The position numbers were made by a program, and so were the translations under genes. The notes under the pieces are model-generated. The model saw nothing but the letters and a program-made list of their open reading frames with translations. It searched no databases and was not told the origin of the DNA. From Sphingomonadaceae bacterium (GTDB lineage: Bacteria > Pseudomonadota > Alphaproteobacteria > Sphingomonadales > Sphingomonadaceae): a stretch of 8,167 nucleotides of DNA. Below, one piece after another: positions 1 to 7,600 of the stretch. Position 1 is the first letter of the stretch. Every line of letters begins with the position of its first letter. Location of the stretch: NCBI GenBank assembly GCA_019454625.1, contig JACFNY010000076.1:1-8167 (forward strand), given 5' to 3'.

Positions 1-600
1 GCCCGCGGGCACCGTCACCGGCGGCGTGTCGTCGGAATAGCTGAACGTGAGGTCGAGCACGGCGTAGCTGCGCCCGGATCCCTGCTTTCCGGGCAGCGTC
101 TCGATGAAGCGCGGATAGCGGCAGAAGCGTGTCCCGTCCGCCTCGACGACGCGGAACTCAGGCCGCGCGCAGGGCATGTTCTCGCTTTCCGGGATCATCG
201 TGGGCGCGGCGGGGCGCTTCGGAACGGCGGTGTTGTTGAGGTAGAGCACGCCGCCCTGCATCTGCACCGTGTCGCCGGGAAGGCCGATCACGCGCTTGAT
301 CCAGTCCTTGTGGTCGCTCGGCGATTTCACCACCACGATGTCGCCGCGCGCGGGCAGCTTGCCCCAGACGCGGCCCTCCATCTTCGGCAGTACCGGCAGG
401 AACGGCGACAGGTACGAATAGCCGTAAGGGTATTTGGTGACGACGAGCCGGTCCCCCACGAGCAGCGTCGGCACCATGGATTCGGAGGGGATGTAGAAGG
501 GCTTGGCGACGAACGACCAGATGCCCATCACGGCGACGCCGAGGAGGGCCGCGTAGCGCAGCTCCTTCTTCCAGTCGATGCGGGGTTTCTTCGCGTTCAC
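1..600 (-). CDS. lepB: Signal peptidase I (LepB), 3' end outside window
   Basis: Membrane-bound serine protease that removes Sec and Tat signal peptides on the periplasmic side of the inner membrane. The 200 visible residues begin with a short basic cytoplasmic stretch, then one hydrophobic anchor (about residues 16-31), then the box B motif PSESMVPTL with the nucleophile Ser41. The general base Lys102 follows in [12 protein letters not shown]. The window ends at about TVPAG, just before the expected GDNRDNS..SR box, so roughly 70-80 residues are missing. The start is GTG at 600-598, which overlaps the acpS TGA (599-597) in a GTGA junction. No convincing Shine-Dalgarno precedes it, so translation probably depends on coupling to acpS. 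It is the last visible gene of the rel-pyrE-pdxJ-acpS-lepB operon; in related bacteria rnc and era often follow. Ser and Lys are both seen directly, so identification is secure. Confidence 0.96.
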   Translation of the reverse strand, partial: MNAKKPRIDWKKELRYAALLGVAVMGIWSFVAKPFYIPSESMVPTLLVGDRLVVTKYPYGYSYLSPFLPVLPKMEGRVWGKLPARGDIVVVKSPSDHKDWIKRVIGLPGDTVQMQGGVLYLNNTAVPKRPAAPTMIPESENMPCARPEFRVVEADGTRFCRYPRFIETLPGKQGSGRSYAVLDLTFSYSDDTPPVTVPAG

Positions 601-1010
601 AGCAGGCGCGCCGTGATGAGGACCATCGCCTGCGCCCACGGATGGTCGTCGGTCAGCGTCAGGTGTATGTCGAGCGCGTGGCCCGCGGGCGTGATCTCGG
701 CGAGCCGCACCGCCGCGCCGCCGGTCAGCGCCAGCGTCGGCTGGCCGGAGGGGAGGTTGACGACGCCCATGTCGCGCATGAACACGCCGCGCCGGAAACC
801 GGTTCCGAGCGCCTTCGCGCAGGCCTCCTTGGCGGCGAAGCGCTTGGCGTAGGAGGCGGCGCGCGTCAGCACGCGCCTTTCGGAGCGGGCGATCTCGATT
901 TCCGTGAAGACGCGGTTGATGAAACGCGCGCCGAACCGGTCGAGGCTCGACTGGATTCGCTCGATGTTGCAGAGGTCTGAACCGAGGCCGACGACGTGGG
1001 GCAGGATCAG
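597..1010 (-). CDS. acpS: Holo-[acyl-carrier-protein] synthase with a probable CTG start
   Basis: Transfers 4'-phosphopantetheine from CoA to a serine of apo-ACP, which activates ACP for fatty acid synthesis in the cytoplasm. Read from CTG at 1010 the protein has 137 residues. The N-terminal [12 protein letters not shown] motif carries the metal ligand Asp12, and the signature [16 protein letters not shown] carries Glu62. Their 50-residue separation matches Asp8/Glu58 of the Bacillus enzyme. The first ATG/GTG/TTG in this frame is GTG at 872-870, which would delete the first 46 residues including Asp12 and cannot give a working enzyme. Upstream, only CTG at 1010 or 1004 (or ATC at 1007) precede the motif. 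CTG 1010 overlaps the pdxJ stop as CTGA, like the other junctions of the operon. CTG 1004 lies 7 bases after GGGAG, a better ribosome-binding distance. The exact start is therefore uncertain by two codons; the identity is not. Confidence 0.93.
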   Translation of the reverse strand: MILPHVVGLGSDLCNIERIQSSLDRFGARFINRVFTEIEIARSERRVLTRAASYAKRFAAKEACAKALGTGFRRGVFMRDMGVVNLPSGQPTLALTGGAAVRLAEITPAGHALDIHLTLTDDHPWAQAMVLITARLL

Positions 1011-1756
1011 GCTCCCGCGGCGGCGGTCGCGGGCCGCGCCGCGTCCATCAGCCGCCGCATCTCGCGGATCGCGGCGTCGAGGCCGATGAACACCGCCTCG
1101 CCGACAAGGAAATGCCCGATGTTGAGCTCGGCGACCTCGGGGATCGCGGCAATGGCGGCAACATTGTCGAAGCGCAGGCCGTGCCCGGCGTGGACCTCAA
1201 GGCCGCGCTTCGCGGCGAGCGCGGCGCCTGCCTTCAGGCGTTCCAGCTCTTCCTCGAGCGAGATGCCTTCGGTCAGCGCGTAGCGGCCGGTGTGAAGCTC
1301 GACGACGCCGGCGCCGATCGCGGCGGAGGCCTCGATCTGCTCGGGGTCGGGCTCGATGAACAGGCTGACGCGGCAGCCGCGCGCCGAGAGGCGCTCGACG
1401 AAGGTGCGCAGGTTCGGCTGGTTGCCGACGACGTCGAGCCCGCCCTCGGTCGTGCGCTCCTCGCGCCGCTCGGGCACGATGCAGACGGCGTGCGGCGCGT
1501 GGCGGAGCGCGATGTCGAGCATCTCCTCGGTCGCTGCCATCTCGAGGTTGAGCGGCAGGTCGATCTCGTTCGAGAGCCGCGCGATGTCGTCGTCGCTGAT
1601 GTGGCGCCGGTCCTCGCGCAGGTGCGCGGTGATGCCGTCCGCGCCCGCCGCGGCGGCGATGAGCGCGGCCTTCACGGGATCGGGATGCACGCCGCCGCGC
1701 GCGTTGCGGATCGTGGCGACGTGGTCGATGTTGACGCCGAGGCGCAGCGCGCTCAC
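1007..1756 (-). CDS. pdxJ: Pyridoxine 5'-phosphate synthase (PdxJ)
   Basis: Last step of the DXP-dependent vitamin B6 pathway: condenses 1-deoxy-D-xylulose 5-phosphate with 3-amino-2-oxopropyl phosphate to give pyridoxine 5'-phosphate, as a cytosolic TIM barrel. The 249 residues compare with about 240 in the family. Visible family landmarks are [17 protein letters not shown] (residues 6-22), [16 protein letters not shown] with His45, LPLNLEMA with Glu72, ELHTGRYA near residue 155, HAGHGL with His192, and the phosphate-binding end [10 protein letters not shown]. His45, Glu72 and His192 fall at or within one residue of the catalytic positions in E. coli PdxJ. The start is GTG 1756-1754, preceded by GAGGG with a 7-base gap, and overlaps the pyrE TGA as GTGA. 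The open frame continues far upstream of this GTG, but that part is the out-of-frame shadow of pyrE. The Ala-rich tail (PATAAAGA) is not conserved. Confidence 0.97.
   Translation of the reverse strand: MSALRLGVNIDHVATIRNARGGVHPDPVKAALIAAAAGADGITAHLREDRRHISDDDIARLSNEIDLPLNLEMAATEEMLDIALRHAPHAVCIVPERREERTTEGGLDVVGNQPNLRTFVERLSARGCRVSLFIEPDPEQIEASAAIGAGVVELHTGRYALTEGISLEEELERLKAGAALAAKRGLEVHAGHGLRFDNVAAIAAIPEVAELNIGHFLVGEAVFIGLDAAIREMRRLMDAARPATAAAGA
1012..1016 (-). promoter_or_regulatory. Candidate ribosome binding site for acpS
   Basis: GGGAG on the minus strand, inside the last codons of pdxJ. It is 7 bases before CTG 1004 but only 1 base before CTG 1010. The spacing favours 1004 as the acpS initiation codon, whereas the overlap pattern of the operon favours 1010. 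It is the only purine-rich block near either candidate. Confidence 0.45.
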
Positions 1757-2337
1757 GCGGCGGCCCTCGATCCCGGCTTCACGGCGGGCAGCGCGGCGAG
1801 GTCCTGCGGCAATTTGTCGGCGCTGTAGGTGGGCACGTCGAGGCGGATCAGCGGATAGAGCGGCACGCCGATGTCGGCGCTGCCGTTCGAGCGGTCGACG
1901 AGGCAGCCGCCCGCGATCACCTTGCCGCCCGCCGCCTCGATGGCCGCGATCGCCTCGCGCGAGGAAAGGCCGGTCGTCACCACGTCTTCCATCATCAGCA
2001 CCTTCGTGCCCGGCTCCAGCCGGAAACCGCGCCTGAGCTCGAAGGTTCCCGCGGGGCGCTCCACGAACATCGATTCGACGCCGAGCGCGCGCGCGACCTC
2101 GTAGCCGATGATGAGGCCGCCCATCGCCGGCGCGACCACGGCCTCGATCCCGCCGCGCAGGTCGGCGGGGATCTTCGCGGCCAGCGCCTTCGCGAGCCGC
2201 TCGGCGCGCGCCGGGTCCATGAGCACGCGCGCGCATTGCAGGTACTTCGGCGAGCGGAGGCCCGAGGACAGGATGAAATGCCCTTCAAGCAGCGCCCCGG
2301 CGGCGCGGAATTCCCCGAGAACCTCTTCGTCTGTCAT
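1753..2337 (-). CDS. pyrE: Orotate phosphoribosyltransferase (PyrE)
   Basis: Joins orotate to PRPP to make orotidine 5'-monophosphate, the fifth step of de novo pyrimidine synthesis, in the cytoplasm. The protein is 194 residues, typical of the short alphaproteobacterial form rather than the roughly 213-residue E. coli one. Seen directly: [17 protein letters not shown] (about 19-35), the core [16 protein letters not shown] (67-82), [15 protein letters not shown] (91-105) and the PRPP-binding signature [14 protein letters not shown] (113-126) with the acidic pair Glu117-Asp118. The start is ATG 2337-2335, overlapping the rel stop TGA 2336-2334 as ATGA. Upstream purine blocks are poorly spaced (AAGG 1 base away, GGAG 11 bases away), which suggests coupling to rel translation. 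The frame runs open for hundreds of bases above this ATG, but only as a shadow of rel. Placing pyrE directly behind rel may tie pyrimidine supply to the same transcript as the stringent-response enzyme (inference). Confidence 0.97.
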   Translation of the reverse strand: MTDEEVLGEFRAAGALLEGHFILSSGLRSPKYLQCARVLMDPARAERLAKALAAKIPADLRGGIEAVVAPAMGGLIIGYEVARALGVESMFVERPAGTFELRRGFRLEPGTKVLMMEDVVTTGLSSREAIAAIEAAGGKVIAGGCLVDRSNGSADIGVPLYPLIRLDVPTYSADKLPQDLAALPAVKPGSRAAA

Positions 2338-4439
2338 GCCTTCATGCGCTCCACGGATGTCACGGCGTCGGTCGCCCTTAACGCACCGATGATATTCGTG
2401 AGATGCGCCAGATTGTCCACCTCGACGTCGACGACGAAGGTGTGGAAATCGCGGTCGCGGTGGTGCGTGCGCATGTTCACGATGTTGGCGCCCTGCTTCG
2501 CGAGCACGCCGGTCATGGTGGCGAGGCTGCCGGGCTCGTTGCGGAGCACCGCGGAAAGCCGCACGACGGCGCCTTCGGTGTCGTCGCCCCAGCCGAGGTC
2601 GAGCCATTCGCGCGCGTCCGCGTCGGCGAGCGTCGAGCAGTCGATGGTGTGCACGTCGATGGCGCCGCTCTGGCGCCGGATGCCGATGATGCGGTCGCCG
2701 GGAATCGGGCTGCAACACTGTGCGAGGTGGACGGAGACGCCCGGCGTCAGCCCCTTGATCGAAAGCTTCGCCTTGGGGTTGCGCTTCGCGCGCCGCTTGG
2801 CGCGGGCGTTGAGGATGCGGCCGGGCAGCAGCGCGTCGATGACGGCATCGTCCTCGATCCGGTGCGCGGCGAGCGCCATCACGAGATCGTCCCGGTCCTG
2901 AAGGCCGAGGCGGCCGAGCGCGTCCTTGATCGCCGAATCGTTCAGCTTCACGTCGAGCCGCTTGACGATGTCGGCGAGCAGGCGTTCGCCGAGCGCGGCC
3001 TGCTCCTCGTGCTCCTTGTGGCGGATGAAGCGGCGGATCGCGGCGCGCGCCTTCGCGGTGACGACGAAGCTCTCCCACGTCGCATCCGGCTGCTGCCGCG
3101 CCGAGCGCAGGATTTCGACCTGATCGCCGTTCGCAAGCGTGGTGCGTAGCGGCACGACGCGGCCGTTCACCTTGGCGCCCACGGTCGTCTCGCCGATCTT
3201 GGAATGGACGGCATAGGCGAAATCCACCGGCGTCGCGCCGCGGGGAAGCTGTATGAGCTCGCCCTTCGGCGTGAAGCAGAACACCTGGTCCTGATAGAGG
3301 CCGAGCTTGGCGTTCTCCATCAGCTCCTCGGGACTTCCCGCCTGATCGAGGATTTCGAGAAGGTCGGACAGCCACGGATAACGCTCGGAGGCGCGGGCGT
3401 TCTCGTCCTGCTTGTAGGCCCAGTGCGCGGCGAGACCCATCTCGGCCTGTTCGTGCATCGCGCGCGTGCGGACCTGGATCTCGACGCGCATGTGGTCGCC
3501 GTGGATGATCGTGGTGTGCAGCGAGCGGTAGCCGTTGCGCTTGGGCGTCGAGATGAAGTCCTTGAAGCGCCCCGGCACCATCGGCCAGCGCTGGTGGATG
3601 ACGCCGAGCGCGCGGTAGCAGTCGTCGGGCCGCGCCACGATCACGCGGAACGCGATCACGTCCGAAAGCTGCTCGAACGGGATGTGCCGCTCCTGCATCT
3701 TGCGCCAGATCGAGAAGGGCCGCTTCTCGCGCCCCGCCACCTCGGCGTCGACGCCGTGGCTGCCGAGCACGTCCTTGATCTCCGCGCTGATCCGGGTGAG
3801 CTGGTCGCCGCCTGCCGCGCGCAGACGTTCGAGCCGCGTCGTGATCGACTGGTAGGCCTCCGGCTCCAGCTCGCGGAACGCGATCTGCTTCATCTCGTCC
3901 ATGAACTCGTACATGCCGATCCGCTCGGCGAGCGGGGCATAGATGTCCATCGTCTCGCGGGCGATACGCTTGCGCTTCTCCGGGTCCTTGATGAAGTGCA
4001 GCGTCCGCATGTTGTGCAGCCGGTCGGCGAGCTTCACCAGCAGCACGCGGATGTCGTCCGACATCGCCAGCAGGAACTTGCGGAAATTCTCGGCGGCCCG
4101 CTCGCTCTCCGTCTGCGCCTCGATGCGCGACAGCTTGGTGACGCCGTCCACGAGCCGTGCGACGTTCTTGCCGAACAGCGCCTCGACCTGCTCCGTCGTC
4201 GCCACCGTGTCCTCGATCGTGTCGTGCAGGATCGCGGTCGCGATCGTCTCGTCGTCGAGCTTCAGGTCGGTGAGGATGCCCGCCACCTCGATGGGGTGCG
4301 AGAAATAGGGATCGCCGCTGGCGCGAAGCTGACTGCCGTGCGCCTTCACCGAAAACACATAGGCGCGGTTCAAGAGATCCTCGTCCGCTCCCGGATCGTA
4401 GGATTTCACCTTCTCGACGAGTTCGAACTGCCTGAGCAC
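2334..4439 (-). CDS. rel: Bifunctional (p)ppGpp synthetase/hydrolase (Rel/SpoT family)
   Basis: Makes and degrades the alarmone (p)ppGpp in the stringent response. The 701 residues show the full long-RSH layout. The HD hydrolase domain (about 25-150) has its metal ligands intact: SHP His48, His72-Asp73, Glu76-Asp77 in HDTIEDT, and Asp139 in ADRLHNMRT. The synthetase domain (about 235-345) has the G-loop [20 protein letters not shown]; its RxKD motif is the bifunctional type, not the ExDD of monofunctional RelA. A TGS domain follows (about 385-446, [16 protein letters not shown]), then a helical region, a Cys pair ([14 protein letters not shown], 571-584) and a C-terminal ACT domain (about 625-700). 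The start is GTG 4439-4437, with GAAAGG five bases upstream and the sequence [11 protein letters not shown], typical of the family. It is the first gene of the operon, and its stop overlaps pyrE. No damage seen. Confidence 0.97.
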   Translation of the reverse strand: MLRQFELVEKVKSYDPGADEDLLNRAYVFSVKAHGSQLRASGDPYFSHPIEVAGILTDLKLDDETIATAILHDTIEDTVATTEQVEALFGKNVARLVDGVTKLSRIEAQTESERAAENFRKFLLAMSDDIRVLLVKLADRLHNMRTLHFIKDPEKRKRIARETMDIYAPLAERIGMYEFMDEMKQIAFRELEPEAYQSITTRLERLRAAGGDQLTRISAEIKDVLGSHGVDAEVAGREKRPFSIWRKMQERHIPFEQLSDVIAFRVIVARPDDCYRALGVIHQRWPMVPGRFKDFISTPKRNGYRSLHTTIIHGDHMRVEIQVRTRAMHEQAEMGLAAHWAYKQDENARASERYPWLSDLLEILDQAGSPEELMENAKLGLYQDQVFCFTPKGELIQLPRGATPVDFAYAVHSKIGETTVGAKVNGRVVPLRTTLANGDQVEILRSARQQPDATWESFVVTAKARAAIRRFIRHKEHEEQAALGERLLADIVKRLDVKLNDSAIKDALGRLGLQDRDDLVMALAAHRIEDDAVIDALLPGRILNARAKRRAKRNPKAKLSIKGLTPGVSVHLAQCCSPIPGDRIIGIRRQSGAIDVHTIDCSTLADADAREWLDLGWGDDTEGAVVRLSAVLRNEPGSLATMTGVLAKQGANIVNMRTHHRDRDFHTFVVDVEVDNLAHLTNIIGALRATDAVTSVERMKA

Positions 4440-4652
4440 GTGTGCCTTTCCCGCAACCTTCTGTGGCTATTTGGGGTCATGGGGCGGTGCGGGGCAAGGG
4501 GGGAGTTGATCGTTTTATGCCGCGGCTGCTCCCGTCGGCGGGCACGTGTTACTTTGTGGCCTCAAGTCGTCGCACCGATTTTTCACCCTTGAATTTGCGC
4601 TGTCCCGGTTCTTTTCTGTGAAGGCCGGGTCGCGATTGGGGGAGAGAGTGGC
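4440..4652. other. Divergent intergenic region between rel and the S9 peptidase gene
   Basis: 213 bases with no coding sequence I can support. It contains the ribosome-binding stretch of rel (GAAAGG, minus strand) next to 4440 and that of the peptidase gene (GGGGGAGAGAG, plus strand) at about 4638-4648, so both promoters should lie here. A G-rich run spans about 4482-4504, and an isolated CACGTG palindrome sits at about 4543-4548. I see no good consensus promoter for rel. No rpoZ gene is present, although rpoZ precedes rel in many related bacteria. Confidence 0.7.
4589..4617 (+). promoter_or_regulatory. Weak candidate promoter for the S9 peptidase gene
   Basis: TTGAAT at 4589-4594, a 17-base spacer and TTTTCT at 4612-4617. 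The -35 matches the consensus at four of six positions and the -10 at only three. Its place 36 bases before the GTG start is reasonable, but in GC-rich alphaproteobacterial DNA a match this weak can arise by chance. Confidence 0.22.
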
Positions 4653-6599
4653 GTGCGGTTTCATTTCTCAAGAATAACATCGGCGTTTTTCCTGTTTCTG
4701 CTCGCCGCGCGACCCGCCGCCGCGGCCCCTCCCATCGACGTGTACGGACAGCTTCCGGGCTTCGAGATGGCGGCGATCTCGCCGTCCGGCGAACGCGTCG
4801 CGATCGTCGGCGTCGCCGCGGAAGCGCGCAGGCTGATCGTCGTCGACAAGAGCGACAAGGCCATCCTCGCGCTACCGGTCGGCGACCACAAGCTGCGGGA
4901 CGTGAACTGGATCGGGGAAGACCGGCTCTTGCTCGAAACCAGCCACACCGTCGACCTCGGAGCGGAGTTCACGGCGTCGCAGGCCGAGCTTTCATCGGCC
5001 ACCGTCGTGCCGCTGGACGGCGGCAACGTATGGAACGTCTTCCAGAAGACCCGGGAGATCACCGGCGGCGTTCGCGGCTATTACGGTGCGATCGAACGGC
5101 AGGGCCGCTGGTACGGCTATTTCGGCGGCATGACGTTGGACGGCAGCGCGATGGACGGGTATCGCATCGGAAACACGGCCCCCGAACTCTACGAAGTCGA
5201 TCTCGAGACCGGCAAGCACAAGCGGATCGCGCGCCGTCTCGAAAGCGTGGAAACCTATCGGCGCTGGCTGCTCGATGAAAACGGCGCGGTGGCGGCGACG
5301 CTGGATTTCGGCAGCCGGGAGGGGAACTGGCAGATCAAGGGGTCCGACAACCGCCTCATCGCTTCGGGACGGGCGCCTTTCGGCAATGTCGGCTTCATCG
5401 GTCTCGGCAGGACACCCGGCACGCTCGTCTACTGGGTCGCGGACGAGGAAACGGGCGATCCGCGCTGGATCGAACAGCCGCTCGCGGGCGGGGAGGGCAA
5501 GGCCCTCGCGATCGGCGGGCAGGCCGGGTGGCGGCTGATGGACCGCCGGACGCGCAGGATCATCGGCCATGTCGTCGAGGGCGACGTGCCCGAGGTGCGT
5601 TTCTACGATGCGCAGCGCGAAAAGGTAATGGCGGCGACGCGAAAGGCGTTTCCGGGAAAGCGCGTGGATCTCGTCGACTGGAACGACGCCTTCGATCGGC
5701 TGATCGTGCTAACCGACGGGACCGGCGAACCGCCGACGTGGTGGCTGGTCGACATCAGGAACCGCTCCGCGAAGGTGCTCGGCGTGTCGTATGCGCTGAA
5801 GCCCGAAGACGTCGGGCCGGTGCGGATGGTGCCCTACACGGCCGGCGACGGGCTCGCGATGGCGGGCGTGCTCACCTTGCCGCCGGGGCACGAGCCCAAG
5901 GCCCTGCCGGTCGTCGTGCTTCCGCACGGCGGACCCGCCTCGCGCGACTATCCGGTGTTCGACTGGTGGGCGCAGGCGTTCGCCTCGCGCGGCTATGCGG
6001 TGTTCCAGCCGAACTTTCGCGGTTCGAGCGGTCTCGGCCCGGATTTCGAGCGGGCCGGGTACGGCGAGTGGGGCCGCAAGATGCAGACCGACATTTCGGA
6101 CGGGCTCGCCGAACTCGTGCGGCAGGGCATCGTGGACCCGAAACGCGCCTGCATCATGGGCGCAAGCTATGGCGGCTATGCGGCGCTGGCGGGCGTCACG
6201 CTCCAGCAGGGGCTGTATCGCTGCGCGGTATCGGTCGCCGGTGTCAGCGACGTGAGGTGGATGTATGCGACCGACGTGCGGGAAAGCGCCAATGACAAGA
6301 CGCTGATCCGCTCGCTGAAGGCCGAGATCGGCTCGGGGCGCGACCTCGACGCCATCTCGCCCGCGCGTTTCGCGGAGCGGGCCGACGCCCCGGTCCTGCT
6401 GATTCACGGCAAGGACGACACCGTGGTGCTCTACGAGCAGAGTACTTTAATGCACCGCGCGTTGCAGAAGGCGGGCAAGCCGGTGGACCTCGTCACGCTG
6501 AAGGGCGAGGATCACCGGCTGTCGAAAAGCGCGACGCGGCTCGCGATGCTGAGCGCCGCAGTCGTCTTCATCGAAAAGCACAATCCCGCGGCGCCCTGA
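4653..6599 (+). CDS. Secreted S9 family (prolyl oligopeptidase-type) serine peptidase
   Basis: Predicted exported alpha/beta-hydrolase peptidase that would cleave short peptides, perhaps dipeptidyl- or acylaminoacyl-type; the substrate cannot be read from the sequence. Residues 1-25 form a Sec signal peptide: a short basic start, a hydrophobic SAFFLFLLAA core and cleavage near PAAAA|PP. Residues of about 30-390 are a divergent beta-propeller-like region with repeated blade-like stretches, as in DPP4/acylaminoacyl peptidases. The C-terminal catalytic domain has HGGP (425-428, oxyanion region), NFRGSSG (454-460), GASYGGYAAL with nucleophile Ser505, HGKDD with Asp589, and GEDH with His621. The triad is complete. 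Start GTG 4653 is preceded by a strong GGGGGAGAGAG. The gene is a single unit, divergent from rel and convergent with the dioxygenase gene. Lasso-peptide isopeptidases of Sphingomonadales are related S9 enzymes, but no lasso precursor or maturation gene is present here, so I do not assign that role. Confidence 0.9.
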   Translation: MRFHFSRITSAFFLFLLAARPAAAAPPIDVYGQLPGFEMAAISPSGERVAIVGVAAEARRLIVVDKSDKAILALPVGDHKLRDVNWIGEDRLLLETSHTVDLGAEFTASQAELSSATVVPLDGGNVWNVFQKTREITGGVRGYYGAIERQGRWYGYFGGMTLDGSAMDGYRIGNTAPELYEVDLETGKHKRIARRLESVETYRRWLLDENGAVAATLDFGSREGNWQIKGSDNRLIASGRAPFGNVGFIGLGRTPGTLVYWVADEETGDPRWIEQPLAGGEGKALAIGGQAGWRLMDRRTRRIIGHVVEGDVPEVRFYDAQREKVMAATRKAFPGKRVDLVDWNDAFDRLIVLTDGTGEPPTWWLVDIRNRSAKVLGVSYALKPEDVGPVRMVPYTAGDGLAMAGVLTLPPGHEPKALPVVVLPHGGPASRDYPVFDWWAQAFASRGYAVFQPNFRGSSGLGPDFERAGYGEWGRKMQTDISDGLAELVRQGIVDPKRACIMGASYGGYAALAGVTLQQGLYRCAVSVAGVSDVRWMYATDVRESANDKTLIRSLKAEIGSGRDLDAISPARFAERADAPVLLIHGKDDTVVLYEQSTLMHRALQKAGKPVDLVTLKGEDHRLSKSATRLAMLSAAVVFIEKHNPAAP

Positions 6600-6606
6600 T
6601 TTCCAC

Positions 6607-6622
6607 CCGGCGGCGGGGCCGG
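6607..6622. terminator. Weak GC hairpin between convergent genes
   Basis: CCGGC, six bases, GCCGG: a 5-bp all-GC stem in the 26-base gap between the peptidase stop (6599) and the dioxygenase stop (6626-6628). There is no T-run on either side, so it is not a classical intrinsic terminator. It could still help end transcription from both directions, or be chance in GC-rich DNA. Confidence 0.25.
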
Positions 6623-6625
6623 AGG

Positions 6626-7474
6626 TCAGGAGAACCGGAAGCCGGAGATCACGGTTTCGAGCACGTGCTCGCGGTAGTCGCTTCGGCCCGGCGCATCCGA
6701 TGCGCCGGCCGCGACCATCAGCGGCACGAGGTGCTCCTCGCGCGGGTGGCTGGCGCGCGCGGCGGGGGCTTCCGTCCAGCGCACGAGGCGCCCGGCGCGG
6801 GTTTCGGCATCCGCTTCGACGGCGCGCGTCAGCCAGTCGTCGAACGCATCCGACGGGGCCGTGAAGCGCGGGTCGCCGTAGCCGCGCATGTTGTGGAAGC
6901 TCATGCCCGACCCGACGATGAGCACGCCTTCGTCGCGCAGCGGCGCGAGCGCGCGGCCGGCGGCGATGTGCAGCGCGGGGTCGAGGCCGCGCTCCACCGA
7001 CATTTCGACGACCGGGACGGCGGCATCGGGAAACGCGACCTTCAGGGGGATGAAGACGCCGTGGTCGAGCCCGCGCGCCGCGTCGACGGCGGCGGACAGA
7101 CCGGCATCCCGCAGCAGGCCCGCCGCGCGTGCCGCCAGCGCCGGGCTGCCGGGGGCGTCGTAGCGCAGGTCGTAGGTGTGGGGCGGGAAGTTGTAATAAT
7201 CGTAGACGAGGTCCGGCCGCTCTGCCCCCGTGAAGGCGAAGCCGTCCGTTTCCCAGTGGCCCGAAACGACGAGGATGGCGCGGGGCGGGGCGGGCAGGCT
7301 CGCCGCAATGCCGCCGAGGTAGGACGCCATGCCGCGCCAGATGCCGCGCGGGTCGTCCATGAAGAAGCACGGGCCGCCGCCGTGGGGAATGAAGAGCGCG
7401 GGCTGGGTGGCGTTTTGGGTGGCGTTTGTCATGGCCGCTATGTGGAAGCCATCCGCCGCGCTGAAAAGAGGCAT
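6626..7474 (-). CDS. DODA/YgiD-type (LigB superfamily) extradiol ring-opening dioxygenase
   Basis: Class III extradiol dioxygenase-like protein, related to E. coli YgiD and plant DOPA 4,5-dioxygenase, which open catechol-type rings with a single metal ion (Zn or Fe). Of the 282 residues from ATG 7474, the metal and catalytic His positions of the family are visible: His31 in ALFIPHGGG, His73 in VVSGHWE, His194 in GSGMSFHNMRG and His248 in HPREEH. The FPPHTYDLRYDAPGSP block (97-111) and LDHGVFIPLK (137-145) are also typical. The true substrate is unknown; no aromatic degradation genes lie nearby. A second ATG at 7432-7430 gives a 268-residue protein closer to the usual N-terminus. The longer start has GGGA eight bases upstream, while the shorter has no ribosome-binding site, so I prefer 7474 with modest confidence. 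It is probably expressed from the leftward promoter at 7546-7573. Confidence 0.9.
   Translation of the reverse strand: MPLFSAADGFHIAAMTNATQNATQPALFIPHGGGPCFFMDDPRGIWRGMASYLGGIAASLPAPPRAILVVSGHWETDGFAFTGAERPDLVYDYYNFPPHTYDLRYDAPGSPALAARAAGLLRDAGLSAAVDAARGLDHGVFIPLKVAFPDAAVPVVEMSVERGLDPALHIAAGRALAPLRDEGVLIVGSGMSFHNMRGYGDPRFTAPSDAFDDWLTRAVEADAETRAGRLVRWTEAPAARASHPREEHLVPLMVAAGASDAPGRSDYREHVLETVISGFRFS
7404..7427. repeat. 12-bp exact tandem duplication near the dioxygenase N-terminus
   Basis: Two adjacent perfect copies of TGGGTGGCGTTT on the plus strand, read on the minus strand as codons giving NATQNATQ just before the conserved PALFIPHGG. It is in frame and adds four residues. Such a short duplication probably arose by replication slippage, and it lies outside the conserved fold. 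Confidence 0.85.
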
Positions 7475-7533
7475 GGCGGCGATCCCGCGGTTGCGGAAAA
7501 TGCAACGCCTGAACCGCGGCGGGTTTGCGCATT

Positions 7534-7543
7534 AATTTCGAAA
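7534..7543. repeat. AATTTCGAAA site, copy 1
   Basis: Contains the perfect palindrome TTTCGAAA (7536-7543). It begins downstream of the leftward -10 element, about where that promoter's transcript would start, so a protein bound here would block leftward transcription. It is identical over 10 bases to copy 2, 51 bp away. Confidence 0.5.
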
Positions 7544-7545
7544 CT

Positions 7546-7573
7546 ATTCTAAAGATGTTTGAGCCTTTTTCAA
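7546..7573 (-). promoter_or_regulatory. Candidate sigma70-type promoter for the dioxygenase gene
   Basis: On the minus strand, TTGAAA (7573-7568), a 16-base spacer and TAGAAT (7551-7546). Each hexamer differs from consensus at one position, which is strong for this GC-rich genome. Transcription would start near 7539, leaving a leader of about 65 bases to ATG 7474. Confidence 0.55.
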
Positions 7574-7587
7574 AATCGTGCGAAAAT
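7559..7587 (+). promoter_or_regulatory. Candidate promoter for the YcnI-like gene
   Basis: TTGAGC (7559-7564), a 17-base spacer and GAAAAT (7582-7587), each two mismatches from consensus. The expected start near 7594 leaves a leader of about 40 bases. It interleaves with the leftward promoter, so the two may compete or be controlled together. Confidence 0.35.
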
Positions 7588-7594
7588 TTCGAAA
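7585..7594. repeat. AATTTCGAAA site, copy 2
   Basis: Second exact copy of the 10-base site, with TTTCGAAA at 7587-7594. It overlaps the end of the rightward -10 and covers the expected start of the YcnI-like transcript. This mirrors the position of copy 1 at the leftward promoter. Confidence 0.5.
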
Positions 7595-7600
7595 TAACAT

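Noticed and set aside
1112..1828. Plus-strand open frame (238 codons) opposite pdxJ
   Set aside because: Antisense shadow of a well-conserved gene; Ala/Asp/Arg-rich with no motif, and it crosses the pdxJ-pyrE junction without any gene-like boundary.
1007..2236. Minus-strand frame of 409 codons that would extend PdxJ at the N-terminus
   Set aside because: The extension is an out-of-frame reading of pyrE. GTG 1756 has a good ribosome-binding site and gives a normal PdxJ length.
1753..3375. Minus-strand frame of 540 codons that would fuse extra sequence to PyrE
   Set aside because: Only the last 194 codons are PyrE. The rest is an out-of-frame reading of rel, rich in Arg and Pro, and the ATG at 2337 matches the family N-terminus.
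4482..4504. G-rich run as a possible G-quadruplex
   Set aside because: The runs are irregular and the background is very GC-rich; there is no conserved or positional evidence beyond composition.
3204..4592. Long plus-strand open frame (462 codons) opposite rel and reaching into the intergenic gap
   Set aside because: It is antisense to a complete Rel whose codons explain the sequence. Its product is a low-complexity mix of His, Arg, Leu and Asp typical of the reverse of GC-rich genes, with no recognisable domain.
4653..6599. S9 peptidase as a lasso-peptide isopeptidase
   Set aside because: Related isopeptidases occur in Sphingomonadales, but no lasso precursor, cyclase, leader peptidase or TonB receptor gene is in the window, so the general S9 call is safer.
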